Shown here one piece after another: positions 50,601 to 60,261 of a stretch of DNA of 64,000 bases. Origin of the DNA: Rhodoblastus sp963727035 (GTDB lineage: Bacteria; Pseudomonadota; Alphaproteobacteria; Rhizobiales; Beijerinckiaceae). The DNA lies in contig CAVSEY010000006.1 of NCBI GenBank assembly GCA_963727035.1, positions 363,313 to 427,312 on the forward strand, written 5' to 3'. The position numbers and the translations under genes are program-made. Under the pieces are notes generated by a model. The model saw nothing but the letters and a program-made list of their open reading frames with translations, ran no database searches and was not told the DNA's origin. How positions within the stretch are numbered: the first letter of the stretch is position 1; each line of letters begins with the position of its first letter.

Positions 50601-53600
50601 GGAACAGGCCGGCTTCGCCCGCGGTGACGCCGAGATGATGCAATTGCACTTGCGCCTGCGTCCAGGCGAGGGTCGTCGCGCGTCCATAGGCCGTGGCGTC
50701 GCGATGCTTGTCGACAATGTCGAGCAGGTTTTCGCGCGTCGAGGCCGCCATCGTCCAGAAAGCGATGCGCGCGACGGCGCCGGGCGCGATGCGCACGCGG
50801 CGGCGCAAGGCGAAGATCGGATCGAGCACGGCGCCGCAAGTGTTCGAGAGCGCGCGCCCGTCGATCATGGCGATGGGCGTTCGGACGCTTTGGCCGCGTC
50901 CGAGGAAGCGCGCGCGGTCGGTTTCGACTTCGACCTTGCCGAGGGTCTCGCCATCGGCCACAGCGAGTTGGCCGACCCAGATTTCGGGCTCGTCGGGATC
51001 GCGGCGGCGCCGAGTGGCCAGAAGCGCGCCGACGTCAGGCAAAAATTCGGTCTCGACGAAAAGCTTGGAAAAAGCCGGATGGGCGACATCGGCCGCCTGC
51101 GGCGCCAGAACCAGTTCGCTATAGGAGGTGATTTCTATTTCACGCGCGCGCGGGCCGTTGTTGGTCACCGACACGCGCCGCACTTCGGCGTCTTCCTCGG
51201 AGGAAACCAGCACGTCGAGAGACGTCGTCAGCGTCCCGTCCTCGCGGATGAATTCGGCGCGATCCTCATTGAAGGCGACGCGATAATCATCCGGTTCGCG
51301 ACCGCTCGGCTGAAATCCGGCTGACCAGACCTCGGCGCTGTGAAGGTCGCGCAGAAATATATAAGAGCCGAAATCGTCGCAGACCGCGTCTTCGCGCCAG
51401 CGTGTCAGCGCGCGGCCTTCCCAGCGGCTGTAGCCCGAGCCGGCCGTCGTCAACATCGTGGAATAGCGCCCGTTGGAAAGCAGATGCGTCGCCGGGCTCG
51501 CCTGCTGCGCGGACGAGAAGCGTCTCCCGCCCAGGGGCTCGACATCGCGCCCCTTCTTGACGGCGGACTTGGTTTCCGCCGCCCAGGGATGGCTGACCGC
51601 CACGTCGCGCGGCGCGCGTTCCTGCAGCAGCAGTTCCGTCGCCTGAACCATGGGCTCGGCGTGAAACCGCGCCCGCATTCTCGCTTCCAGCACGGCGTTG
51701 GCGATGCCGACGATGGTCATGCCCTGATGATGGGCCATGTAGGCGCGCACAATGGCGCGATCCTGTCCATCCGGCACGCGCGTCGGCGTATAATCGATCG
51801 CTTCGTAGAAGCCGTAACGGCCGCGCGCGCCGATCAGGGCGAGCCGATCCAGATTGGCGCGGGCCGCGTGCGGGTCGATCATCGTCGCCAGACCGGTGGC
51901 GTAAGGCGCGACGACGAAATTGTCGGCGAGTCCGCGCTTCAGCCCAAGGCCGGGAATGCCGAAATTGGAATATTGATAGGTCAATTCAAGATCGCGCGCG
52001 TTATAGGCCGATTCCGAAACGCCCCAGGGCCGATGCAGCCTGGCGGCGAAATCGATCTGCCGGCCCACCACCAGGCGGTTCGTGGCGTCGAGCAGACTGC
52101 CCGCCGGCGCGCGCATCACGAGCGACGGCATCAGATATTCGAACATCGATCCCGACCATGAGATCAGCGCGGCGCCTTGCGCGACAGGAGTCGCGGCGCG
52201 GCCAAGATGAAACCAGTGGCGGGCGGGAACATCGCCCTTGGCGATGGCGAAGAAACTCGCCAGCCGCGCTTCGGACGCCAGAAGGTCATAGCAATTGGTG
52301 TCGAGCGCGCCTTCGGGCGCGAGACAGCCGATCGAGAGCAGATTGCGCTGGCGGTCGATGAGAAAGCCGAAATCCATGGCCAGCGCCATCGACCGCGCCT
52401 GGTCCTCCAGCCGCTCCAGCCTCAGCCGCAAGGCGTCGGAATCTGCAATGTCGCGCGCAGAATCCTCGCGATGGGCCGCGATGGCGTTCACGCTGGCCTG
52501 CGCCCAGAACAGCATGTCGGAGCTGTTCTCGTCGTCGCGCTCGGCGGCCAGCGCCCGCGCGATGTCGGCCATGGTGTCGGCCTGAAGGGCGAGCTTTTCG
52601 AGTCGCGGCCCAGCATCATCACGCCCGGGAAGCGGGTCGCGCGCGGCGTTGGCGAGTGCGGCCAGCGCGTCGTCGAGCTGCCGCCAGGTGACGGTTTGCG
52701 TCTTGCGCCCGTCGCGCAGGCGCGCCGCCTCATCGCGGGTCAGGAGGAGGGCGTCGCCGATCCCGGCGAGGCGGGACGCGGCGTCGGGCAGCGCGCCTTG
52801 CCATTCGCGGCAGGCGTTCGCCAGAGCGATCAAATGGCCGGCAAGATTGCCGCTATCGACGGTCGAGACATATTTGGGATCGAGCGGGCGCAGGTCGCCG
52901 GTGTCGTACCAGTTGTAGAAATGGCCGCGAAAGCGCGCCATGCCGCTCATCGTCGCCAGCGTCGCTTCAAGCCCCTCGATCATCTGTCGCGTTCCGAGCC
53001 AGCCGAAATCGTGGGCGCTGGCCAGCGACAGCAGATACAGGCCGAGATTGGTCGGCGACGTGCGACGCGCCACGCAGGGCGTTGGAACTTCCTGAAAATT
53101 GTCGGGCGGCAGCATGTTGTCGGCGCTGGTGACGAAGGTCTCGAAAAAGCGCCAGGTGCGGCGCGCGGTCAGCCGCAGGGCCTGCGCGTCGTCGGGCGAG
53201 AGCGGCGCGAGGCTGGCGCGGCGCGGGGGCAGGCTCACCCAGCGCGCGATAGCGGGCGAGCCCAGCCAAAGGGCCGCGAAGGCGCCGGCCAGCAGGAGAT
53301 TCCCGCGCCCGCCCATCCAGCCGACGGTCAAGGCCAGCGCGCCGAAAATCAGCGCGCCGAACATGCGGCGATAAGAACCCGACATGTCGAGCCGCCGGGC
53401 CCCGGACGCCTGCGCCGCGGGAACCCATTCGAGCAGATTTTTGTGGCTGACATAGAGACGGTAGAGCGTGCGAAGGATTGCGTCGCCCATCAGCCAGGCC
53501 TGGTGGCCCAGGAAGATGAGGGTCAGCGCCGACAGGAGAAGCGCGAGCCGGAGGTCGCGGGCGAAGGCGCGGAAATGGCTCGCCAGGGTCACGCCGGGCT

Positions 53601-56211
53601 TTCGCGGCGGAATGGCCGCGAAGACCGGAATCATCGGCGGCAGAGCAATCGTCGCGAGCACGAAGCCGGTCCAGACCAAGGCCGCGTTGAACGGCATGAG
53701 CCAGCCCGCGAGCAAGGCGAGGACAGCGAAAGGCGCCGAGAGGGTGCGGCGCAGATTGTCGAGCATTTTCCAGCGCCCGATCGCCGGAAGCGCGCCCCGG
53801 GCTTTCGAACAATTGGGCGGATTGGGGCCGCGACCGAGGATCCATGGCAGCAACTGCCAGTCGCCACGCGCCCAGCGATGATGGCGCAGCGCGCCGACCT
53901 CGTAGCGCGGCGGATAACTTTCGACGACCTCGACATCGGAGGCGAGGCCGGCGCGGGCGAACACGCCTTCGAACAGGTCGTGGCTGAGAAGGGTGGAATC
54001 GGGCGCGCGGCCGTCCAGCGCGGCCTCGAAAGCGTCGATGTCATAGACGCCCTTGCCGGCGTAGGAGCCCTCGCCGAACATGTCCTGATAGACGTCGGAA
54101 ACCGCCGAGGCATAGGGGTCGATGCCGCTCACGCTCGAAAAGATGCGCTGGAACAGCGAGCCCTCGCGCCCCAATGGCAGCGAAGGAGTCACGCGCGGCT
54201 GAAGCACGCCATAGCCCTCGACGACGCGCCCGGTTGCGGGGTCGAAACGCGGCCGGTTGAGCGGATGCGCCATTTTGCCGATCAGCCGCCGCACGGCGTT
54301 GCGCGGCAGGCGCGTATCGGCGTCGAGCGTGACGACATAGCGCGTGTCGGGCGGGGCCAGCGGCGGCGCGCCGTCGATGGGGACGAAGGCCGCATCGGTC
54401 GCGCCGCGCAGGAAGCGGTTCAGTTCGTGGAGCTTGCCGCGTTTGCGCTCCCAGCCGATCCAGCGCGATTCGCTCGCGCTCCAGACACGCCGGCGATGCA
54501 GCAGCAGGAAGCGCGGCCCCCCGGCGCCGGGCCGTAAATCCGGTTCAGGCGCGCCACGCCCTCGGCCGCGGTCGCCAGCAGTTCTTCGTCGCCCTCGACA
54601 TGTTCGGTCGCCGCGTCCAGCCAATCGGAGAGCAGCGCGAAATGCAGGTCGCCATCGGGACTGGCGAGGTGGTGGATTTCCAGCCCCTCGATCTGCTCCT
54701 CGATCGCCGCCGAAGTGGTCAGCAGCGTCGGCACGGCGATGACCGTGCGCAAATGCGAGGGCACGCCGTTGGCGAGCTCCAGGGCTGGCAGGAGATGGGC
54801 GTGGAAGCCGAAGCCGACGGCGCGATTGACCAGCGCAACCGCCGCGTCTATGGCGGGGATCACGCCAAGGGCCGCCAGAACGCCAAGCGGCAGGGCGTCA
54901 AGGCCGGTCGCGTCGAGCGCGACAAGGGCGGCGGTGAGAAGGCTCAGGGCGACAGCGCCGATCGCGCCGACATAGAAGCCGAACTCCTGAAGCACGACGC
55001 AGCCGCACCCGCCATCTTCGGGCGCGCGGGCGGTATCCGATCGCGTTCTCGAACTCCTGGCGGCCGCCCCCGATGAGGTGATAGCCGGGATCGCTCTTTC
55101 GCGCGTCATCCTGTCCGGACGCGGCACTGTGAAAGCGCTTGGCCGCCGCGACGGCGGCCTGCGCGATATCGCGTTCGGCGCCGTTCGAACCGAGCGCCAA
55201 TTCCTCGATTGCGGTGCGATAGAGATTGCGCGATGGAAAATCCATTTCCCTGTAGCCGCCATCGGCGGCAAGCGCCTCATCGACGAGGCTGACCTCCTCG
55301 AACAGGTCTTTCCACTCCATGTCGGAGATCAGGCGCAGGCTGGTGATGATGTTGCGCACGGTGACGCTGGTCGCGCCCTGCCGCCGGTGCACCTCGCGCA
55401 CGACAACGTCGGCGGCGGCGCCCTGCGCCGCAAGACGCTGGTCGAGCCAGGTCAGGGCCGGTGTAATGGTTGGATCCTGATCGCGCAGCCTGTGGATGAG
55501 CTGGACGGCGAAGGCTTCCGAACGCGCGTCGTCCTCATGGTCGGCGAGCGCGACCTTGAGAGGTTCGGCTTTTTGTCCGGCCATGCCCAGCAACCGGTCG
55601 GCGAGATCGTCCGCCAGACGGCGAGCCGCGCGACCCTGGACGATCTGCTCGGCGAGACGGCGCAGGTTTTCGATCATGACGATGCGCAGCGTGATCGAGA
55701 CGGCCCATAATTCGCCGATCGTGAGCGGCTGCACTTCCTGATAGGCCCGCAAATATCGAACCAGCATGGCGGAATCGAAACGGCTGTCGGTATGGGCGAC
55801 GAAGGCCCAGGCCAACCCGAATACGCGTGGATATCCAGCAAAAGGTCCGACGGCGAGTTTCGGCAATTGCCGATAATAGCCGGCCGGCAAATCCGAGCGG
55901 ATCTCGCGGATGTGCTTTTCGACGAGGTGATAATTGTCGACCAGCCATTCGGCCGCCGGCGTCACCGCGCGGCCCTCGTCGGCGCCTTGAAGCAGGCTTT
56001 TGTAGGCGGCCAGCAGAATCGCGCCATTCTCGGCGAGTCGGCCCGCCAGCGGGCGCCCCTTGGTCGGCTTCGGCGTCACCATCTGCGCGGCGGCGAGGCT
56101 TCTCGCATGTTCCTCGATGCGCTCGACGCTGAAGAGCTCTTCGCGAACTGGCTCCAGATTATCCCAGGGCGAGGATTTGCGCGAAAACAGGCGTTGCGGA
56201 AAAATGCTCAA
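47638..56211 (-). CDS. ndvB: cyclic beta-1,2-glucan synthase (two frameshifts)
   Basis: Inner-membrane enzyme that builds periplasmic cyclic beta-1,2-glucans from UDP-glucose, important for osmotic adaptation and host interaction. The N-terminal cytoplasmic part starts MSIFPQRLFSRKSSPWDNL. A membrane and GT84 domain follows, with VVTLDADTRLPRN (nucleotide-sugar Asp) and RHHRWARGDWQLLPW; then a glycoamylase-like region (IVRAYMAHHQGMTIVGIANA) and the C-terminal GH94 phosphorylase-like domain (FIGAGDWNDGMNRVG with the catalytic Asp; GGWTWYTGSAAWMQ). The frame shifts by one extra base at about 55010, and at about 54521 in a run of six G, where one base seems missing. Restored length is 2,857 residues, close to Sinorhizobium NdvB. 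Confidence 0.93.
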
Positions 56212-56342
56212 TTGGGCCTCGAATTCGAAAAATGGTCAGCGCGAAGCCTGGGGCGGCGGGCGCGCAGGCGGTTGTTGCGCGCCAGATTGCGGCGAAGCAA
56301 TGAAAAAGCTCTGGCGGCTCGTCGTCGCCCGAAATTCTGCCG

Positions 56343-56819
56343 TCACTGGCTTTGTTGGGGTCCGGGATCGGCCCTGTCGGCGACGGGCGCGGCGGCAGGG
56401 AGTTCGTGTGGCTCGCCGCTGGCTTGGCGCGTCGTCCTGAAAACGGAAACCAGCGCCAAGCCGAGCAACAGGACGATGACGATCAGGACGAGCGGGCTCA
56501 GGCCGGGGCGGAAGGCGCTCGCTGGCGAATCGGCGAAGCGGAAATTCATGTTTTGGCGCGGCGGCGGGAGCAGGGAAAACAGCCTTTGTGCAATCGCCTC
56601 GTTTTCGGCGGCGCTGGAAACCGGGATCAGACCGGCCAAAGCTTCGAACGCGGCGGATTTCGGCAATCGCGCGATGCGGGCCGCTTCTCGCCACGGATCG
56701 GCGCCAGAGCGCGCGATCGCCGACACCACGGTCAGCGGGGCGCCACTCGGGTCGTCGCATACGACAGCATAAAGGAACGGCTCGTATTCGGGGCCGAGCG
56801 GCGGGAAGGCTTGCGACAA
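56343..56819 (-). CDS. unknown protein with one C-terminal membrane helix
   Basis: 158 residues starting MSQAFPPLGPEYEPFLYAVV. The N-terminal 100 residues look globular (DPWREAARIARLPKSAAFEA, AENEAIAQRLFSLLPPP). A single membrane helix (SPLVLIVIVLLLGLALVSVF) comes at about residues 107-127, followed by a short Pro/Ala-rich tail. It lies 131 bases upstream of ndvB on the same strand and downstream of two further small genes. I do not recognise it; a tail-anchored or bitopic inner-membrane protein is what the sequence shows. Confidence 0.75.
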   Translation of the reverse strand: MSQAFPPLGPEYEPFLYAVVCDDPSGAPLTVVSAIARSGADPWREAARIARLPKSAAFEALAGLIPVSSAAENEAIAQRLFSLLPPPRQNMNFRFADSPASAFRPGLSPLVLIVIVLLLGLALVSVFRTTRQASGEPHELPAAAPVADRADPGPQQSQ

Positions 56820-56861
56820 TTTCGTTCCGATCCTTGCGTTCCGCCGCCAGTTGACGCTGCG

Positions 56862-57200
56862 TCAGTGACGCCAGTCGCCGGGCGCGGTCGGCAATTGTCC
56901 TGTCACGTCGACATGAGCCGCGTCGCTGGCCGGCGCCAGCGACGAGTCTGAAAAGCGGAGATGAAGGACGCGCCCCTGATCGGTCAGGAGTTGAAGATCC
57001 TTACGGCCGAACAGCCCCTCGAGAACGTCGGGGGCCAACCTTATTTCGCCGCAACCCGTGACCCCCACGGTCGCCTGGAAATAGCCGTCGATGTCAAATT
57101 TCGCCGGCGCGAGCGTCTTGCCGTTTTGGGTGACGACGCCTTGTCCGGAAATTCCCCCGAGGTAGCGCAGCGCTTTAGTCTTGAAGGCCATAGCTCTCAT
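56862..57200 (-). CDS. small beta-rich unknown protein
   Basis: 112 residues (AFKTKALRYLGGISGQGVVT, KFDIDGYFQATVGVTGCGEI, DLQLLTDQGRVLHLRFSDSS), alternating short beta segments and turns, with no signal or membrane part. The start ATG 57200 overlaps the stop of the preceding gene as ATGA; an internal ATG at 57191 is the alternative. Family not recognised. The overlap makes it a partner of the 87-residue protein. Confidence 0.75.
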   Translation of the reverse strand: MRAMAFKTKALRYLGGISGQGVVTQNGKTLAPAKFDIDGYFQATVGVTGCGEIRLAPDVLEGLFGRKDLQLLTDQGRVLHLRFSDSSLAPASDAAHVDVTGQLPTAPGDWRH

Positions 57201-57460
57201 TTCCTCTCTTCGTCGGCCGCTAAAGCAGCCGAAAGTTCATTGGGGTCTATGAAAATGACCTCTTCCGGCCGTCCATGGGCGGCCACAGAGGGAAGCCGCA
57301 GCATCGTCGCAACGCGGCGAAAGGCGAGAAACGACAGACCTGAAATCTCTTCTTCGTCGGTGACGACGCGATAGGTCCCCGCCGGTTGCGGACGTTCGAA
57401 GTCAGGCAGAGAGAACGGATGTTTGAACGTGACATTCGCCTCGGTGGTGCGGACGGGCAT
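57197..57460 (-). CDS. small unknown protein (87 residues)
   Basis: Starts PVRTTEANVTFKHPFSLPDF and contains QPAGTYRVVTDEEEISGLSF and AAHGRPEEVIFIDPNELSAA. The pattern 'x.PAGTY.V.TDEE.I.GLSFLA.RR' recalls small uncharacterised Rhizobiales proteins that often sit next to a partner like the 112-residue protein here. No signal peptide. Translationally coupled to the next gene by ATGA. Confidence 0.75.
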   Translation of the reverse strand: MPVRTTEANVTFKHPFSLPDFERPQPAGTYRVVTDEEEISGLSFLAFRRVATMLRLPSVAAHGRPEEVIFIDPNELSAALAADEERK

Positions 57461-57470
57461 TTCGCGTCCC

Positions 57471-57605
57471 TCAGTGGGATTTTTTCGTCGGCTTGATCGG
57501 CGTCAACCGGCCGAGCGCCATCACGGGCGGATTCGGATCGGCCGCCGGCTTGATCGCTTTCGGCTTTTTCGCTTCGCGGTTGCCGCGTTTTCGTTCCTGG
57601 GCCAT
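57471..57605 (-). CDS. small basic protein (44 residues)
   Basis: Reads MAQERKRGNREAKKPKAIKP and ends RLTPIKPTKKSH. AGGAG lies six bases before ATG 57605. Very Lys/Arg-rich and probably disordered. Proteins that begin MAQERKRGNREAKKPK recur in alphaproteobacteria without known function. It is the first gene of the four-gene set above ndvB, ten bases before the 87-residue gene. Confidence 0.75.
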   Translation of the reverse strand: MAQERKRGNREAKKPKAIKPAADPNPPVMALGRLTPIKPTKKSH

Positions 57606-57899
57606 GACAATCTCCTGCTGCGCGCTTTCGTTCGGCGCGCGCGTAAAAGCGCCGCGCTGATGCGCAAACGCAAAGCTCCGCAACCTTCAGTCGGCGCGGA
57701 GCGTTGGAAGCGCAAAGGCGCGCCGTCGGTTGAGGAAAATCCATCTTCCGGCGATTGCAAGACCATCGCTGGCCAAGCCTACCGCCGGTCGAATCCGCCG
57801 CTGGCCAAGTCGCCAGTACATCCGTGGTCGACCTGAAAAGGGGCGGCGATCACCGCCGGGTCGAGAAACTCGCGCCCGGCGGCGAAGGGTTAGCTGGGG

Positions 57900-58112
57900 T
57901 CAGCCGAGCATTTCGAGCTTGTCGGCCGAAAGCTTTCCGCTTCTCTGGTCGGCAACCATTTCGAAGGAGATCTTGTCACCCTCGCGCAACTGGCCGAGGC
58001 CCGAGCGCTCGACGGCGCTGATGTGGACGAAGGCGTCCCTCCCGCCATCATCCGGCGTGATGAAGCCAAAGCCTTTTTCGGCGTTAAACCATTTTACGGT
58101 TCCCTTGGACAT
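57900..58112 (-). CDS. cold-shock domain protein
   Basis: A 70-residue CspA-family RNA chaperone. RNP1 is KGFGFITPD and RNP2 is DAFVHISAV; the first strand GTVKWFNAEKG is canonical. The start is ATG 58112 with AAGGGG-type site upstream. The 58113-58300 leader is AT-rich and could form the usual temperature-responsive 5' UTR, but I see no decisive element. Confidence 0.95.
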   Translation of the reverse strand: MSKGTVKWFNAEKGFGFITPDDGGRDAFVHISAVERSGLGQLREGDKISFEMVADQRSGKLSADKLEMLG

Positions 58113-58397
58113 GGAAACCCCTTCTCAGAACTGATGCAAATGCTTGCCGGCGGAGCCGCCGGCTGTCGAAATCGCGTTTTTCAGGCAAGATGTTATGTAG
58201 AGCTATTTTATGCTTTTGAGCAGAAACGCTACGAACGAGCCATCTATCGACCTGCCTGATATGGTGATTTTCCGGTTGAAAACAAGCGGAGACGCCAAAT
58301 ATAAACCAAGGCTTGGGTGAAATCGACGGGCAGCCTCGAAACCAGCGCGTTTGGGCCAAACGCATTCCCCAATTTCAGGCAAAGGACGGGGTCCCAA

Positions 58398-59267
58398 TTG
58401 ACCACGCTGGAAATCCGCCACAGGACGACCTATCGCTACCAGCAGCCCGTGAGCCTCGGACCTCACCGCCTGATGCTGCGCCCGCGCGAAAACCGCGACT
58501 TGCGGCTGATATCGAGCGAGTTGACAATCGATCCGCCGGCGTCCCTGACTTTCGCGCAGGACGTGTTCGGCAATTCCGTCGCGACCGCCTATTTCAGCGG
58601 ACTGGTCGACACGCTGACGATCGACTGCGTGACGCGACTGCATCTGGACGCCGACCCCTGGCCCGTCTTCGACGTCGCGCCCTCGGCTATTTTCTATCCG
58701 TTTCAATATCGAGAGGACGAGCGGATCGATCTCGGCGCGTTGATGTTCCAGCAATATGGCGATCCGACGGGGCGGCTGCGCGATTGGGCCTGGGCCTTCG
58801 TGCGCGGCGCCCAGACCGACACCCTGGCGCTGCTCAAGGATCTCAGCGTCGGCGTGTCGACCTGGATCAATTATCAAAGCCGCGAAGACGAAGGCGTGCA
58901 GTCGCCGATCCAGACCCTCGATCGCGGCTGGGGCTCATGCCGCGATTTCGCGGTCCTGTTCGTCGAGGCCGCCCGCTGTCTCGGCTTCGGCGCGCGGATC
59001 GTTTCCGGTTACAGCCATGTCGCTGACCCGGCGTTCATCGGGTCAGCCGACGCCGGTTCCACCCACGCCTGGGCGGAAATCTATGTGCCGGGCGCGGGCT
59101 GGGTCACATTCGATCCGACCAACCGCAGTTTCGGCGGCCATAATCTTATCCCCGTCGCGGTCGCGCGCGACATTCGGCAGGCCATGCCGGTGACGGGCAG
59201 TTTCGTCGGCGCCTCCTACGCCTTTATCGGCATGGCGGTCCAGGTCGAGGTCGCGGCTCTGGCTTGA
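58398..59267 (+). CDS. transglutaminase-like cysteine protease family protein
   Basis: 289 residues, from TTG 58398 with AAGGAC upstream. The N-terminal beta domain (LEIRHRTTYRYQQPVSLGPH) is that of the bacterial transglutaminase-like group. The catalytic triad is visible: Cys in GWGSCRDFAVLFVEAARCLG, His in STHAWAEIYVPGAGW and Asp in TFDPTNRSFGG. Members are often cytoplasmic and of unknown substrate, sometimes linked to peptide or glycopeptide processing. No signal peptide is present. It diverges from the cold-shock gene. Confidence 0.85.
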   Translation: MTTLEIRHRTTYRYQQPVSLGPHRLMLRPRENRDLRLISSELTIDPPASLTFAQDVFGNSVATAYFSGLVDTLTIDCVTRLHLDADPWPVFDVAPSAIFYPFQYREDERIDLGALMFQQYGDPTGRLRDWAWAFVRGAQTDTLALLKDLSVGVSTWINYQSREDEGVQSPIQTLDRGWGSCRDFAVLFVEAARCLGFGARIVSGYSHVADPAFIGSADAGSTHAWAEIYVPGAGWVTFDPTNRSFGGHNLIPVAVARDIRQAMPVTGSFVGASYAFIGMAVQVEVAALA

Positions 59268-59394
59268 GCGCGATACTGTCGCGACAGGCCGGGGAGACGT
59301 TGGCGGCCCGCTCCATGGGAAAGGATCAGCCCTTCGACTCGCCGCCGCCCCCACCCCGATCAATCCATCGTATCGCAAGTGATATTATTTAATG

Positions 59395-60258
59395 TCATTC
59401 GCCCTCTTCCGATAGCGCAGAAATCCCCTCGCGATAAGTCGGGAAGGCCAGATCCAGATCGAGCAAAGCCTTCATCCGCCGGTTGGAGACGCGCTTGTTC
59501 TCGCCATAGAAACTGCGCTGCATCGGGGTCAGCGGCGTCTCCTCGAACGGCTTTTCAGGCGGCGGTTCGACTCCCAGAAGATCGGCGGCGAAGGTCACCA
59601 CGTCCTGCGGCGGGGCCGGTTCGTCGTCGGTGACATTATAGACTCCCCCCGGCGCCCGGCCCGTGAGACAGGCGTCGATGGCTTGGGCGATGTCCTCGAC
59701 ATGGATGCGGTTGAAGACCTGGCCGGGCTTGATGAGCCGTTTCGCCGCGCCCTCGCGCAATTTGACGAGAACATTGCGGCCCGGCCCGTAAATGCCGGAA
59801 AGCCGCAGCACATAGACTTCCTTGCCCGAGGCCCGCGCCAGAGCGAGCCATTCGGCTTCCGCCGCGAGGCGCTGGCGGCTGCGCGGATTCGAGGGTTTGG
59901 GCTGCGCGGTTTCGTCGATCCATTCGCCGTCATGGTCGCCATAGACGCCGATGGTCGAGAGATAGACGATTTTTTTCAGTTTTGGCGCGGCGCCGATTTC
60001 CCTGGCCAGCCGGCGCAGCACCGGATCGCCGTTGTCGTCCGGCCCGGCGCTGATGAGGAGCGCATCCGCCTCCATGACCGCCGCCGCCACGCGCGGATCG
60101 ACATTTTCGGCCGCGCCATCGAAGGGCAGGAGCTCGACCCGGCCGAACGTCTCGGCTTTCGGGGCGCGTCTGGTGCCGGTTACTTCGGCGAAATATTTGG
60201 CGTGATGGAGGCCGTAGTAACTCGCGGTATAGCCGAGACCGAAAATGACCAGTTTCAC
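59395..60258 (-). CDS. NAD(P)-binding SDR-type epimerase/dehydratase
   Basis: 287 residues of the extended SDR type. It begins KLVIFGLGYTASYYGLHHAK (an atypical GxGYxAxxxxxxL dinucleotide motif), and has YLSTIGVYGDHDGEWIDET, RLSGIYGPGRN and FNRIHVEDIAQAID. The active-site Tyr region is degenerate compared with GalE, as in the YeeZ group. Substrate unknown. It starts only four bases after queG, so they form an operon with fzlA, an arrangement seen in other Rhizobiales. Confidence 0.85.
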   Translation of the reverse strand: MKLVIFGLGYTASYYGLHHAKYFAEVTGTRRAPKAETFGRVELLPFDGAAENVDPRVAAAVMEADALLISAGPDDNGDPVLRRLAREIGAAPKLKKIVYLSTIGVYGDHDGEWIDETAQPKPSNPRSRQRLAAEAEWLALARASGKEVYVLRLSGIYGPGRNVLVKLREGAAKRLIKPGQVFNRIHVEDIAQAIDACLTGRAPGGVYNVTDDEPAPPQDVVTFAADLLGVEPPPEKPFEETPLTPMQRSFYGENKRVSNRRMKALLDLDLAFPTYREGISALSEEGE

Positions 60259-60261
60259 TCT

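Noticed and set aside
52177..54537. 786-residue plus-strand frame opposite ndvB
   Set aside because: The minus strand carries all NdvB motifs; the plus frame shows only repetitive Arg/Gly/Gln sequence.
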